This document shows, piece after piece, positions 25,707 through 34,206 of a stretch of 64,000 bases of DNA. A program made the translations under genes and the position numbers. The DNA lies in NCBI GenBank assembly GCA_016295505.1, contig JAEDLC010000001.1, forward strand, positions 1 to 64,000, given 5' to 3'. The notes under the pieces are model-generated. The model had not been told where the DNA came from. It did not search any database and saw only the letters and a list, made by a program, of their open reading frames with translations. Within the stretch, counting starts at the first letter, position 1. The number at the start of each line of letters is the position of its first letter. This DNA is from Dorea sp. Its GTDB lineage: Bacteria; Bacillota; Clostridia; Lachnospirales; Lachnospiraceae.

Positions 25707-25895
25707 ATGGCAAAATGTGCTATTTGTGAAAAGGGTGCTCACTTTGGAAATAATGTAAGCCACTCTAATAGAAAAACACCAAAGATGTGGAAATCTAATG
25801 TAAAGTCTGTTCGTGTTAAAACAGAAAACGGAGCTACAAAGAAGATGTATGTTTGTACTTCTTGTTTAAAATCAGGAAAAGTTGAGCGTGCATAG
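25707..25895 (+). CDS. rpmB: 50S ribosomal protein L28
   Basis: 62-residue ribosomal protein, normal length. MAKCAIC...GNNVSHSNRKTPKMWKSNVKSVRV and YVCTSCLKSGKVERA are diagnostic. Both CxxC pairs are kept, so this is the zinc-binding (C+) form; no C- paralogue is seen in the window. AGGAGG precedes ATG. Monocistronic between promoter and terminator. Confidence 0.97.
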   Translation: MAKCAICEKGAHFGNNVSHSNRKTPKMWKSNVKSVRVKTENGATKKMYVCTSCLKSGKVERA

Positions 25896-25907
25896 GAGAA
25901 ATTAAAA

Positions 25908-25938
25908 CTCAGATTTCGCTATGGAATCTGGGTTTTTT
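25908..25938 (+). terminator. rpmB terminator
   Basis: CTCAGATT pairs with AATCTGGG (one U-G) around a 9-nt loop, followed by TTTTTT. Confidence 0.85.
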
Positions 25939-25971
25939 ATTGCCCTTACGAACCGATCCACGGTTTTCGTG

Positions 25972-26000
25972 TTGTAATATAAAGAAAAGCAGAGTATAAT
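25972..26000 (+). promoter_or_regulatory. asp23/fakA promoter
   Basis: TTGTAA (25972-25977), 17 bp, TATAAT (25995-26000). Confidence 0.75.
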
Positions 26001-26051
26001 ATTCTTATTATTATGTCTGTATGAGATAGATTAGAATCGGAGGTTGAAGAT

Positions 26052-26411
26052 ATGAAAGGATGTATGAGTACAGATCTGGGAATCGTAACGATTGATCCGG
26101 AAGTGATTGCAAAATATGCAGGAACCGTAGCTGTTGAATGTTTTGGTATTGTGGGTATGGCTGCTGTGAATATGAAAGACGGGCTTGTTCATCTGCTTAA
26201 GAAGGAAAGCCTTACAAGAGGGATTCAGGTAAACATTGATGAGGAAAATCATATCAGTCTTAACTTCCATATTATTGTGGCGTATGGTGTAAGTATTTCT
26301 GCTGTTACTGAGAATCTGATCAGTGATGTAAAATACAGAGTTGAAGAATTCTCCGGAATGCCGGTTGATAAGATTAATGTCTATATTGAAGGCGTCAGAG
26401 TCATCGATTAG
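26052..26411 (+). CDS. Asp23/Gls24 family envelope stress protein
   Basis: 119-residue protein of the Asp23 (DUF322) family. It shows the typical start LGIVTIDPEVIAKYAGTVAVECFGIVGMA and the end VEEFSGMPVDKINVYIEGVRV. Relatives are membrane-associated proteins linked to envelope or alkaline stress in Firmicutes. The next gene encodes a FakA/YloV protein; the asp23-like yloU-yloV pair is conserved across Firmicutes downstream of a divergent or upstream rpmB. Confidence 0.93.
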   Translation: MKGCMSTDLGIVTIDPEVIAKYAGTVAVECFGIVGMAAVNMKDGLVHLLKKESLTRGIQVNIDEENHISLNFHIIVAYGVSISAVTENLISDVKYRVEEFSGMPVDKINVYIEGVRVID

Positions 26412-26438
26412 TATTTAGGTTAAGGAGGAACAAAGGAA

Positions 26439-28112
26439 GTGGCTACGAAAACAATAAATGTGGACATGCTTGCAAAGATGTTTTTAGCAGGTGCCCAGAA
26501 TATTGAAGCTAAGAAAGAATATATTAACGAATTAAACGTGTTTCCGGTACCGGATGGAGATACCGGAACCAATATGTCTCTTACGATTATGGCTGCCGCA
26601 AAAGAGGTAACAGCTCTTGAACGTCCGGATATGAAAGATCTTGCCAAAGCGATCTCCTCAGGATCTTTGCGCGGAGCAAGAGGTAATTCCGGTGTTATAT
26701 TGTCACAACTTTTGAGAGGATTTACAAAATCCATCCGTGAAGAAAACGAAATCGATGTACTTGGGTTTTCTGCAGCATGTTCCAGAGCAAGAGATACTGC
26801 ATACAAAGCAGTTATGAAGCCGAAAGAGGGAACGATTCTTACCGTTGCAAGCGGAATCGCAGAAAAGGCCGCTGAGATGGCAAATGAGACGGATGATCTG
26901 GAAGTCTTTTTCCCGGCAGTGTTGGAATATGCAGAAGAAGTACTTGCAAAGACTCCGGAGATGCTGCCGGTCCTGAAGGAAGCAGGAGTGGTAGATTCCG
27001 GCGGACAGGGACTTCTTGAAGTCCTTAAGGGTGCATATGATGCGTTCCAGGGAAAAGAAGTTGATTACAGTGCAATAAAACCGAGTGCGGGTGCGACCGT
27101 CACAAAAGTAAATGCAGAGGATACTGCAGATATTAAGTTTGGTTACTGTACAGAATTTATCATTTTGACAGAAAAAGAATTTACCGAAGAGGATGAGCGT
27201 GATTTTAAAGGATATTTAAGTTCCATCGGTGATTCTATCGTATGTGTGGCAGATGATGATGTTGTAAAGATACATGTTCATACGAATGATCCGGGACTTG
27301 CAATCCAGAGAGCGTTGACTTATGGACAGCTGTCACGTATGAAGATTGATAATATGCGTGAAGAGCATCAGGAGAAGCTGATTCGTGATGCGGAAAAGCT
27401 GTCAGCTCAGCAGGCACAGGAGGATGCAAAAAAGAAAGAAGAAGAGCCAAGAAAACCAATGGGATTCATTGCTGTATCCATAGGAGAAGGATTGAATGAT
27501 ATCTTCAGAGAACTGGGTGCAGACTATATTATTGAAGGCGGACAGACGATGAATCCAAGTACTGAGGACATGCTCAATGCGATTGATCAGGTGAACGCTG
27601 ACACGATATTTATCCTTCCGAATAACAAGAATATCGTTCTTGCTGCTAACCAGGCAAAAGCGCTGGTAGAAGACAAAGAGATCGTAGTGATTCCTACAAA
27701 AACTGTACCGCAGGGAATTACTGCAATTATCAATTTTATGCCGGACGCAGATGCTTCAGCAAATGAAGAGACGATGCTGGAAGAGATTAAGAATGTAAAG
27801 ACCGGGCAGGTGACGTATGCAGTCAGAGACACGCATATCGATGATAAAGAGATCCATGAAGGTGATATCATGGGTATTGGAGATCACGGAATCCTGTCTG
27901 TAGGAAAAGATATTGAGGCGACAACAAAGGATATGCTTGCACAGCTGGTTGATGATGATTCAGAACTGATCAGCCTGTATTACGGAGAGGATGTAACAGA
28001 GGAAGATGCTGAGAGGTTTACCGGCGAGATTGAAGCATTATATCCGGATGTTGATATTGATGTGCATTCCGGTGGACAGCCGATCTACTATTATGTTCTT
28101 GCTGTAGAATAA
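26439..28112 (+). CDS. fakA: DAK2/DegV-like fusion protein, fatty acid kinase A (FakA/YloV)
   Basis: 557 residues, normal for FakA. The N-terminal DhaL-type kinase domain (1-200) has FPVPDGDTGTNMSLT, with Asp ligands for Mg-ATP, and SGSLRGARGNSGVILSQLLRGF. A middle domain follows (about 230-320: CTEFIILTEKEF...VKIHVHTNDPG), then a C-terminal EDD/DegV-like domain (about 340-557). FakA phosphorylates fatty acids carried by a FakB (DegV) protein so that exogenous acids enter phospholipid. Start GTG 26439 follows AGGAGG. No fakB is in the window. Confidence 0.93.
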   Translation: MATKTINVDMLAKMFLAGAQNIEAKKEYINELNVFPVPDGDTGTNMSLTIMAAAKEVTALERPDMKDLAKAISSGSLRGARGNSGVILSQLLRGFTKSIREENEIDVLGFSAACSRARDTAYKAVMKPKEGTILTVASGIAEKAAEMANETDDLEVFFPAVLEYAEEVLAKTPEMLPVLKEAGVVDSGGQGLLEVLKGAYDAFQGKEVDYSAIKPSAGATVTKVNAEDTADIKFGYCTEFIILTEKEFTEEDERDFKGYLSSIGDSIVCVADDDVVKIHVHTNDPGLAIQRALTYGQLSRMKIDNMREEHQEKLIRDAEKLSAQQAQEDAKKKEEEPRKPMGFIAVSIGEGLNDIFRELGADYIIEGGQTMNPSTEDMLNAIDQVNADTIFILPNNKNIVLAANQAKALVEDKEIVVIPTKTVPQGITAIINFMPDADASANEETMLEEIKNVKTGQVTYAVRDTHIDDKEIHEGDIMGIGDHGILSVGKDIEATTKDMLAQLVDDDSELISLYYGEDVTEEDAERFTGEIEALYPDVDIDVHSGGQPIYYYVLAVE

Positions 28113-28142
28113 TTATAAAATGATGTAGTATAACAGAAGATG

Positions 28143-28195
28143 ACCAGCTCTGAGAGATTTCCGGGATATTCCGGAAGAATCGGAGTCTGGTTTTC
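28143..28195 (+). terminator. Possible terminator before recG
   Basis: CCAG-CTCTGA can pair with TCGGAGTCTGG around an inner TTCCGG/CCGGAA hairpin, followed by TTTTC. The stem has a bulge, so termination may be partial. Confidence 0.5.
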
Positions 28196-28222
28196 TGTAT
28201 TTTTGGATATATCGGAGATAAT

Positions 28223-30253
28223 ATGATTGAAAAAACGGATATTGGGGAATTAAAAGGAATAGGAGAAAAGACAAAAAAGCTTTTTCAGAAGATTCACATA
28301 GAGACAGTAGGGGATCTGATTCATTATTATCCAAGAGGTTATGACGTATACGAGAAGGCTGTTCCGATCAGCGAACTGGAAGAAGAAAAGACACAGACAG
28401 TAACCGGTGCCATATATGGACGGGTACAGGTGTCGGGAAACCGTAGTATGCAGATCACGACGATCCATGTAAAAGACATTACCGGTACACTGAAAGTCGT
28501 CTGGTTCCGAATGCCATTTCTCAGAAACACTCTCTCGGGCGGAGGAACGATTACTCTGCGGGGCAGAGTAGTGAATAAAAAAGGGAATCTGGTGATGGAA
28601 CATCCGGAGCTCTTTTATCCGGCTGATAAATATGCAGAGAAGCTTGATACCCTGCAGCCAATTTACGGTCTTACATCGGGGCTGACGAATCATACAGTGA
28701 TGAAGGCCATGAAACAGGCTCTGGACGGCCTGGATCTGACCAGAGATATCCTTCCGCAGGAGTTGCGAATAAAGTATGGTCTTGCGGAATATAATTACGC
28801 GATACGTGGGATTCATTTTCCGGAAGACAAGGAAGTATTTTACCATGCCAGAGAACGATTGGTGTTTGAGGAATTTCTGGAATTTATCCTGTCTCTTCGA
28901 AAACTGAAAGAAAAAAATGAAAAGCTTGCTAATGAATATGTGATCAAGCCGCAGCCTGAAGTTGACCTGCTGATACAGAATCTTCCGTATGAGTTGACGG
29001 GGGCTCAGAAAAAGGTCTGGAAAGAGATATCCTCTGACATGGCATCGGATACGGTTATGTCCAGGCTTGTACAGGGAGATGTAGGATCAGGTAAGACGAT
29101 CGTGGCAGTACTGGCGCTCCTTACGGTTGCGTTGAACGGATATCAGGGAGCGATGATGGCACCGACAGAAGTTCTGGCAAGGCAACATTATGAATCGATT
29201 ACCAGAATGTTTGAAACTTATCATATCCCTGTAAAAGTTGTATTATTAACAGGCTCTATGACTGCAAAGGAAAAGAGAAAAGCATATGACAGGATTGAAT
29301 GTGGACTTGCCAGAATTATAATCGGAACACATGCGCTGATCCAGGGGGCAGTAAATTACGATAACCTTGCGCTTGTAGTCACGGATGAGCAGCACAGGTT
29401 TGGAGTCAAGCAGAGAGAAACGTTTGCCAGAAAAGGTGGGGAGCCACATGTTCTGGTTATGAGTGCAACTCCGATACCGCGTACACTGGCAATCATCCTG
29501 TATGGAGACCTTGATATCTCGGTGATGGACGAACTGCCGGCAAACCGCCTTCCAATCAAAAATTGCGTGGTAGATACGGGATACCGGAAGACAGCATATG
29601 CATTTATGAAAAAGCAGATTGCAGAGGGCAGACAATGTTATATTATCTGTCCGATGGTGGAAGAAAGCGAAAATCTTGAAGCGGAAAATGTAATCGATTA
29701 TACGCAGAGACTGCAGCAGGAGATGGGAGATACAGTCAGAGTATCTTATCTGCATGGAAAAATGAAGCAGGCAGAAAAAGATGATATCATGGAACGTTTT
29801 GGGAAAAATGAAATACAGATTCTGGTGTCTACAACGGTAATTGAGGTTGGAATTGATGTACCGAATGCGACTGTCATGATGATTGAAAATGCAGAAAGAT
29901 TCGGTCTGGCACAACTTCATCAGCTGCGGGGACGTGTTGGAAGAGGAAAATACCAGTCTTATTGTATCTTCATGAGTGCGTCCAAATCAAAAGAGACAAA
30001 AGAAAGACTGGATATTCTGAATCATTCCAATGATGGATTTAAAATTGCAAGTGAAGATCTGCGCCTTCGGGGACCGGGTGATCTGTTCGGAATCCGTCAG
30101 AGCGGACTTATGAACTTCAGGATCGGTGATGTGTATCAGGATGCAAGAATTCTTCAGATGGCCAGTGAAGCAGCGGAAGAGATCGAAAAAACGGATCAGG
30201 AATGGCTGAAAAATCTGCCAGATTATGAAAACACTTCTAGTGTAATAATCTGA
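28223..30253 (+). CDS. recG: ATP-dependent DNA helicase RecG
   Basis: Branched-DNA helicase for fork regression and recombination. 676 residues: N-terminal wedge/OB domain (about 55-160, TVTGAIYGRVQVSGNRSMQ), helicase motif I GDVGSGKTIVA, motif Ia APTEVLARQHY, motif II DEQHRFGVKQR, motif III MSATPIPRTLA, motif V VLVSTTVIEVGIDVPNA and motif VI QLHQLRGRVGRG, then the TRG region. Start ATG 28223 with GGAG upstream. Continues the fakA-recG order common in Firmicutes. Confidence 0.96.
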   Translation: MIEKTDIGELKGIGEKTKKLFQKIHIETVGDLIHYYPRGYDVYEKAVPISELEEEKTQTVTGAIYGRVQVSGNRSMQITTIHVKDITGTLKVVWFRMPFLRNTLSGGGTITLRGRVVNKKGNLVMEHPELFYPADKYAEKLDTLQPIYGLTSGLTNHTVMKAMKQALDGLDLTRDILPQELRIKYGLAEYNYAIRGIHFPEDKEVFYHARERLVFEEFLEFILSLRKLKEKNEKLANEYVIKPQPEVDLLIQNLPYELTGAQKKVWKEISSDMASDTVMSRLVQGDVGSGKTIVAVLALLTVALNGYQGAMMAPTEVLARQHYESITRMFETYHIPVKVVLLTGSMTAKEKRKAYDRIECGLARIIIGTHALIQGAVNYDNLALVVTDEQHRFGVKQRETFARKGGEPHVLVMSATPIPRTLAIILYGDLDISVMDELPANRLPIKNCVVDTGYRKTAYAFMKKQIAEGRQCYIICPMVEESENLEAENVIDYTQRLQQEMGDTVRVSYLHGKMKQAEKDDIMERFGKNEIQILVSTTVIEVGIDVPNATVMMIENAERFGLAQLHQLRGRVGRGKYQSYCIFMSASKSKETKERLDILNHSNDGFKIASEDLRLRGPGDLFGIRQSGLMNFRIGDVYQDARILQMASEAAEEIEKTDQEWLKNLPDYENTSSVII

Positions 30254-30314
30254 TTCCTCCATATACTATGGGTGTAACAACAAAGAAAAAGTTACAAGAA
30301 GGAGGAGTATAACA

Positions 30315-30521
30315 ATGGCAAATCGTTCATCAAACAGAGCAGCCGTACCTGAAGCAAAGGGTGCATTAGACAAATTTAAATATGAGGTTGCAAGCGAACT
30401 GGGAGTACCGTTATCTGATGGATATAACGGAGACCTGACATCCAGACAGAATGGTTCTGTTGGCGGTTATATGGTAAAGAAAATGATCGAACAGCAGGAA
30501 AAACAGATGGCTGGTAAATAA
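30315..30521 (+). CDS. Alpha/beta-type small acid-soluble spore protein (SASP)
   Basis: 68-residue DNA-protecting spore protein. The family sequence is clear: A..ALDKFKYEVASELGVPL and GDLTSRQNGSVGGYMVKKMIE. KYEVASELG contains the GPR protease cleavage site (E-[IV]-A-S-E type). AAGGAGG upstream. The promoter region has ATACTA (30263-30268), which could be a sigma-G -10, but no matching -35 was found at the right distance. Marks the organism as a spore former. Confidence 0.95.
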   Translation: MANRSSNRAAVPEAKGALDKFKYEVASELGVPLSDGYNGDLTSRQNGSVGGYMVKKMIEQQEKQMAGK

Positions 30522-30537
30522 TCAGAAAGAATAATGA

Positions 30538-30577
30538 AATGGGACTATTGCAGAAGGTGCTGCAACGGTCCCATTTT
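30538..30577. terminator. Terminator between SASP and HicB-like genes
   Basis: AATGGGACTATTGCAG pairs with CTGCAACGGTCCCATT with one G-U and one mismatch; T run on the plus strand and an A/T flank on the minus side, so it can serve both convergent genes. Confidence 0.82.
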
Positions 30578-30592
30578 CAGTGTGTATCGGAT

Positions 30593-30871
30593 CTATTCGT
30601 CCCACCCTTCGTAGAAACGGATATTTACAGAAATGTTTCTGACGATTTCTCCTTCTTTCAGGTTCATATCACTGATATCAGAAACATATGGCATCAGAGG
30701 TTCCTCTTCTGAGAGCTCCAGTGTAATCCAGTCGCGCATGGCGTCATTGGCACTGTCAATAGCATCATCCAGGGTCTCTCCTTCCCCGTAACAACATTCC
30801 AGATCAGGAAAGTAACCTTCATATCTGCCATTTTCTGTTTTGTGAAATACTGCGGGATATATAAATTTCAT
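30593..30871 (-). CDS. HicB-like (type II antitoxin fold) protein, solitary
   Basis: 92 residues. The N-terminal partial-RNase-H HicB fold is clear: FIYPAVFHKTENGRYEGYFPDLECCYGEGETLDDAIDSANDAMRDWI. The C-terminal part (SDISDMNLKEGEIVRNISVNIRFYEGWDE) is not a recognisable helix-turn-helix or ribbon-helix-helix. AGGAGG precedes ATG. No HicA mRNA interferase (about 60 residues with a double-stranded RNA-binding fold) is found on either side. A toxin-antitoxin role therefore cannot be claimed; solitary HicB-like proteins of this type are common in Lachnospiraceae. Confidence 0.85.
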   Translation of the reverse strand: MKFIYPAVFHKTENGRYEGYFPDLECCYGEGETLDDAIDSANDAMRDWITLELSEEEPLMPYVSDISDMNLKEGEIVRNISVNIRFYEGWDE

Positions 30872-30906
30872 AAATGCCTCCTGAATATATTGGTATCCAG
30901 TACCAT

Positions 30907-30935
30907 ATTATAAGTGCTTTCGGAGCAGAAAACAA
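30907..30935 (-). promoter_or_regulatory. Promoter of the HicB-like gene
   Basis: On the minus strand TTGTTT, 17 bp, TATAAT. Between it and the start codon is an inverted repeat, GGTA-TCCAG-TACC (about 30891-30903), a possible autoregulatory site. Confidence 0.6.
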
Positions 30936-30966
30936 TAGAAAAATGCGAGAGGTCTGAAAATAATGC

Positions 30967-31016
30967 TTGCCAAGACGGGGAAAATACGATAGCATAAAAA
31001 TAGTTAAAACTTTAAC
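30967..31016 (+). promoter_or_regulatory. Promoter and operator-like palindrome of the XRE-cupin gene
   Basis: TTGCCA (30967-30972), 17 bp, TAGCAT (30990-30995). Immediately after the -10, GTTAAA-AC-TTTAAC (31003-31016) is a perfect inverted repeat covering the expected transcription start, the usual place for autorepression. Confidence 0.6.
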
Positions 31017-31043
31017 GCGCGGAAGAAAAGGAGAACAGAAAAT

Positions 31044-31601
31044 ATGCTGGATATCAGTCATCTCGGAGACAGAATACGATCTCATCGAAAGAAAAAACTA
31101 ATGACGATAAAAACGTTGTCCCAGTATACAGGACTTTCGGTTGGATATCTGAGTACCCTGGAACAGAATAAAACAACACCGAATATTGAAAATCTGGCAA
31201 AAATCTGTGAGATACTGGATGTAAGCATTACAGATATTCTTCAAATGGACGGTTCCGGAAGTGTTGTGATCCAAAAAAAAGATATTCGGATAGATGAGTA
31301 TCCGGAGGAAAATATGTCGGTTGGCATTATTGATTTCAAAAAAAATAATCATGTGCTGGAATATATTACGATCAAACCGGGAGAGGCACAGAAGAAACAG
31401 GCATACCGACATGTCTGTGAAGAGATGGGAACGGTACTGAAGGGGGTTATGTCCATAGATATTGAAGGGGATCATTATGAACTGTATCCGGGAGATTCTG
31501 TATATATACGCAGTGGAGAGTGTCATCGTATCTATAATCAGACGGATGAGGATATACTCAGTCTCTGGGTATATACGAGAAAGTCTGACAATCTTTTGTG
31601 A
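31044..31601 (+). CDS. XRE-family transcriptional regulator with cupin domain
   Basis: 185 residues. An N-terminal XRE helix-turn-helix (about 5-62: LGDRIRSHRKKKLMTIKTLSQYTGLSVGYLSTLEQNKTTPNIENLAKICEILDV) is joined to a C-terminal cupin_2 small-molecule domain (about 110-182: EMGTVLKGVMSIDIEGDHYELYPGDSVYIRSGECHRIYN). Proteins of this architecture control small metabolic or transport operons. AAGGAG precedes ATG. Neighbours are a GH127 enzyme and an Opp importer, which are plausible targets; a palindrome in its own promoter suggests autoregulation. Confidence 0.88.
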   Translation: MLDISHLGDRIRSHRKKKLMTIKTLSQYTGLSVGYLSTLEQNKTTPNIENLAKICEILDVSITDILQMDGSGSVVIQKKDIRIDEYPEENMSVGIIDFKKNNHVLEYITIKPGEAQKKQAYRHVCEEMGTVLKGVMSIDIEGDHYELYPGDSVYIRSGECHRIYNQTDEDILSLWVYTRKSDNLL

Positions 31602-31649
31602 AAATAAGATTCGTAATTATGAATTATTATTCACCAAATTGATATAACA

Positions 31650-31678
31650 TTGACAAATGAATAAATTCAGATTATAAT
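31650..31678 (+). promoter_or_regulatory. Perfect-consensus promoter of the GH127 gene
   Basis: TTGACA (31650-31655), exactly 17 bp, TATAAT (31673-31678). It is the only fully consensus vegetative promoter found in the window. No copy of the XRE-cupin palindrome overlaps it. Confidence 0.85.
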
Positions 31679-31710
31679 TAAATCATATAAGTGAAGAAAT
31701 AATCGTTTAT

Positions 31711-34056
31711 ATGAAAACATTTCTCCAGGATACGCAGATGAACAGAGATTTTTTAGATCATGAAATCATAGAGAAGGATATGGATTCCCTCTACATTGGC
31801 AATCTGAATACCGTTGAATATGATCTTGTACTTCCGGAAAGAGGAATGTATGGTTCAAAGATCATCTGGAAATCCGGACATGACCGGTTCCTGAGTGATG
31901 ATGGGAAAGTTACACGTCCCGCTTATGGAATGGGAGACAGGACAATTCCTTTATACGCAACTTTTTTATACGGGAATGCCAAAAAAACGAAGACTTATGA
32001 AGTCAGGATTCTGGAAAAGAAGAATCAGCTTCAGGTTTCCAATGTATATCCGGTTCGGATAACGGCAGGCGTATCAGAGTTGGCAGAGCTTCCGCAGGTA
32101 GCAATCGTTGAGAGAAGCGATGGCAATCTGATTCCGTATCCTGTGGAATGGGAGAAAGGAAGCCGTGTTTTTTTTCGTGCTCCCGGGATGTATAAAGCGC
32201 ATGGAACACTTGCAGATACGGAGCTCTCAGTGGAAGCAGAGATCACGGTGTTAAAAGAACTGCCGGAAAAGTATCTGAATCCACTGCCTGAGGTTACAGA
32301 ATGTTCTGAGGCAGATATCAGACTGATAGAAGGAAGCCTGTTCCATAATTCACAGCAGAATATGTTATTATATCTGCTGAATGTGGATGATGACCAGATG
32401 CTTTACAATTTCAGAACAGCATCTGGAATTGACACCAGAGGTGCCATGCCGATGGATGGATGGGATGCACCGGACAGTCAGCTTCGCGGACACACGACAG
32501 GTCATTATCTTTCTTCTTTGGCATTGTGTTATCACTCGACGGGTGATCATAAAATAAAAGAAAAAGCAGTATATATGGTGCAATCGCTGGGAGAGTGTCA
32601 GGAAGCATTTTCCAATATGCCGGATATCAAAGATGGTTTTTTAAGCGGATATTCGGAAGAGCAGTTCGATCTGCTGGAAGAATATACAAAATATCCGGTT
32701 ATCTGGGCACCGTATTATACATTACATAAAATATTAGCAGGTTTATTAGATTGTTATCATTATATCCGGTCAGAAAAAGCGCTGGTTATTGCAGACCGTC
32801 TTGGAATGTGGGTATGGAGGCGTCTTTCGGGTCTTTCCAGAGAACATCTTACAAAGATGTGGAGTATGTATATTGCAGGAGAGTTCGGAGGAATGAATGC
32901 GGTGATGGTGGCATTGTTCCGGATCACCGGCAAAGAAGAGTATTTAAAGTGCGCCGGACTGTTTGATAATGATAAATTGTTTTATCCTCTGGAGCAGAGA
33001 GTGGATGCGTTGTGCACGATGCATGCAAACCAGCATATTCCACAGGTTCTCGGAGCAATGGAACTGTTCAAAGCAACAGGGATAAAGAAGTACTATGAGA
33101 TGTCAGAATTTTTCTGGCAGACAGTTGTCTCCTCGCACTGTTATGCGAATGGAGGAACCGGAGAAGGTGAGATGTTCCATGAAAGTGGAAAAATCGGCGC
33201 TCTTCTCAATAAAGATACTGCTGAAACGTGTGCGTCTTATAATATGCTGAAGCTTACAAAGGAATTGTATCAGTTCTCACCGAAAGCTTATTATATGGAT
33301 TATTATGAACGTACATTGTACAATCATATACTCGCAACCCGGGATCAGAGAGTTACGGGGGAAAGTACCTATTTTCTACCGCTTGGACCTGGGGGGAAGA
33401 GAGAATTTCTCTTTGAAAACAATTGTTGCCACGGAACAGGAATGGAAAGCAGGTTCCGATACAGGGAGGGAATTTATTTCTTTGACCGAAAAGGCAGCAT
33501 ATACGTGAATCTGTTTATTCCTTCGGAAATGCACTGGAAGGAACAGGACGTATTGATCAGACAGTATACAGACCGACGTTTTCCTGAATGTATCAGTCTT
33601 TATGTGGAAGGCAGCGGTTTGAATACAATAAAAATTCGCAGACCCTGTTGGGCCAGACGATATCGGATTCTTGTTGATAAACAGGAAATGGATATTGTAC
33701 CGGATGAGAATGGTTATATCATTATCTCGCATGACTTTTCTCAGGGGATTACAGTTCAGCTGGAGTTTTCTTATGAATTTCAGTTGATTCGGACCCCGGA
33801 TGAGCCCGAGAAAGCGGCGGTTCAGTATGGACCGTATCTGATGGCAGTTTTATCCGAACAGAAAGATTTTATCCGGTTTTCCTTTAATGAATCCGATGTG
33901 GCGGACAAGATGCAGGCTACGGAAGATCCGCTTCGTTTTTTATGCGAAGATTATACCTTTGTTCCTCTTTGTGAAGTGGGTATGAATGCCTACCATGCAT
34001 ATTTCATATCGACACCCGGCAGGGGAAATATAAAACAGAATATGGAGACGTCATAG
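31711..34056 (+). CDS. DUF1680 / GH127-type beta-L-arabinofuranosidase, cytoplasmic
   Basis: 781 residues without signal peptide. N-terminal Ig-like region (about 35-105, YDLVLPERGMYGSKIIWKS), then the (alpha/alpha)6 barrel of DUF1680: MPMDGWDAPDSQLRGHTTGHYLSSLA, PVIWAPYYTLHKILAGLLD, and GGTGEGEMF. E505 and C507 (ETCASYNM) with C572 and C573 (NNCCHGTG) match the Zn ligands and the cysteine nucleophile of Bifidobacterium HypBA1, which releases beta-L-arabinofuranose from hydroxyproline-linked oligosaccharides. Start is uncertain: ATG 31711 has a weak site, while ATG 31738 has AGGA 8 bp upstream. A terminator follows, then the Opp operon. Exact sugar specificity is unproven. Confidence 0.85.
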   Translation: MKTFLQDTQMNRDFLDHEIIEKDMDSLYIGNLNTVEYDLVLPERGMYGSKIIWKSGHDRFLSDDGKVTRPAYGMGDRTIPLYATFLYGNAKKTKTYEVRILEKKNQLQVSNVYPVRITAGVSELAELPQVAIVERSDGNLIPYPVEWEKGSRVFFRAPGMYKAHGTLADTELSVEAEITVLKELPEKYLNPLPEVTECSEADIRLIEGSLFHNSQQNMLLYLLNVDDDQMLYNFRTASGIDTRGAMPMDGWDAPDSQLRGHTTGHYLSSLALCYHSTGDHKIKEKAVYMVQSLGECQEAFSNMPDIKDGFLSGYSEEQFDLLEEYTKYPVIWAPYYTLHKILAGLLDCYHYIRSEKALVIADRLGMWVWRRLSGLSREHLTKMWSMYIAGEFGGMNAVMVALFRITGKEEYLKCAGLFDNDKLFYPLEQRVDALCTMHANQHIPQVLGAMELFKATGIKKYYEMSEFFWQTVVSSHCYANGGTGEGEMFHESGKIGALLNKDTAETCASYNMLKLTKELYQFSPKAYYMDYYERTLYNHILATRDQRVTGESTYFLPLGPGGKREFLFENNCCHGTGMESRFRYREGIYFFDRKGSIYVNLFIPSEMHWKEQDVLIRQYTDRRFPECISLYVEGSGLNTIKIRRPCWARRYRILVDKQEMDIVPDENGYIIISHDFSQGITVQLEFSYEFQLIRTPDEPEKAAVQYGPYLMAVLSEQKDFIRFSFNESDVADKMQATEDPLRFLCEDYTFVPLCEVGMNAYHAYFISTPGRGNIKQNMETS

Positions 34057-34084
34057 CGAGATCACTATGACTGGAATGATAAGG

Positions 34085-34111
34085 GCGTCATGAATATTTC
34101 ATGGCGCTTTT
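34085..34111 (+). terminator. Terminator after the GH127 gene
   Basis: GCGTCATGAA-TAT-TTCATGGCGC (one U-G pair) followed by TTTT. Confidence 0.75.
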
Positions 34112-34120
34112 CGGTTCTCG

Positions 34121-34140
34121 AACTAGAATGCATTCTAGTT
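34121..34140. repeat. 20-bp perfect palindrome
   Basis: AACTAGAATGCATTCTAGTT equals its own reverse complement. It overlaps the next inverted repeat by three bases. It lies between the GH127 terminator and oppA. Nothing in the flanks identifies a bound protein. Confidence 0.9.
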
Positions 34141-34168
34141 TCAACAGGAAGTTCCTTCCTGTTGAAAC
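34138..34168. repeat. 14-bp perfect inverted repeat with 3-bp loop
   Basis: GTTTCAACAGGAAG, TTC, CTTCCTGTTGAAAC. A very stable hairpin not followed by a T run, so not an ordinary terminator. Overlaps the palindrome at 34121-34140, so only one of the two structures can form at once in RNA. Confidence 0.9.
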
Positions 34169-34206
34169 ATAACAATCCTTCGCAATCTGTGTTGAAAGAG
34201 AACCGT

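Noticed and set aside
30241-30314. Sigma-G promoter for the SASP gene
   Set aside because: An ATACTA -10 is present but no GNATA -35 at 17-18 bp could be found.
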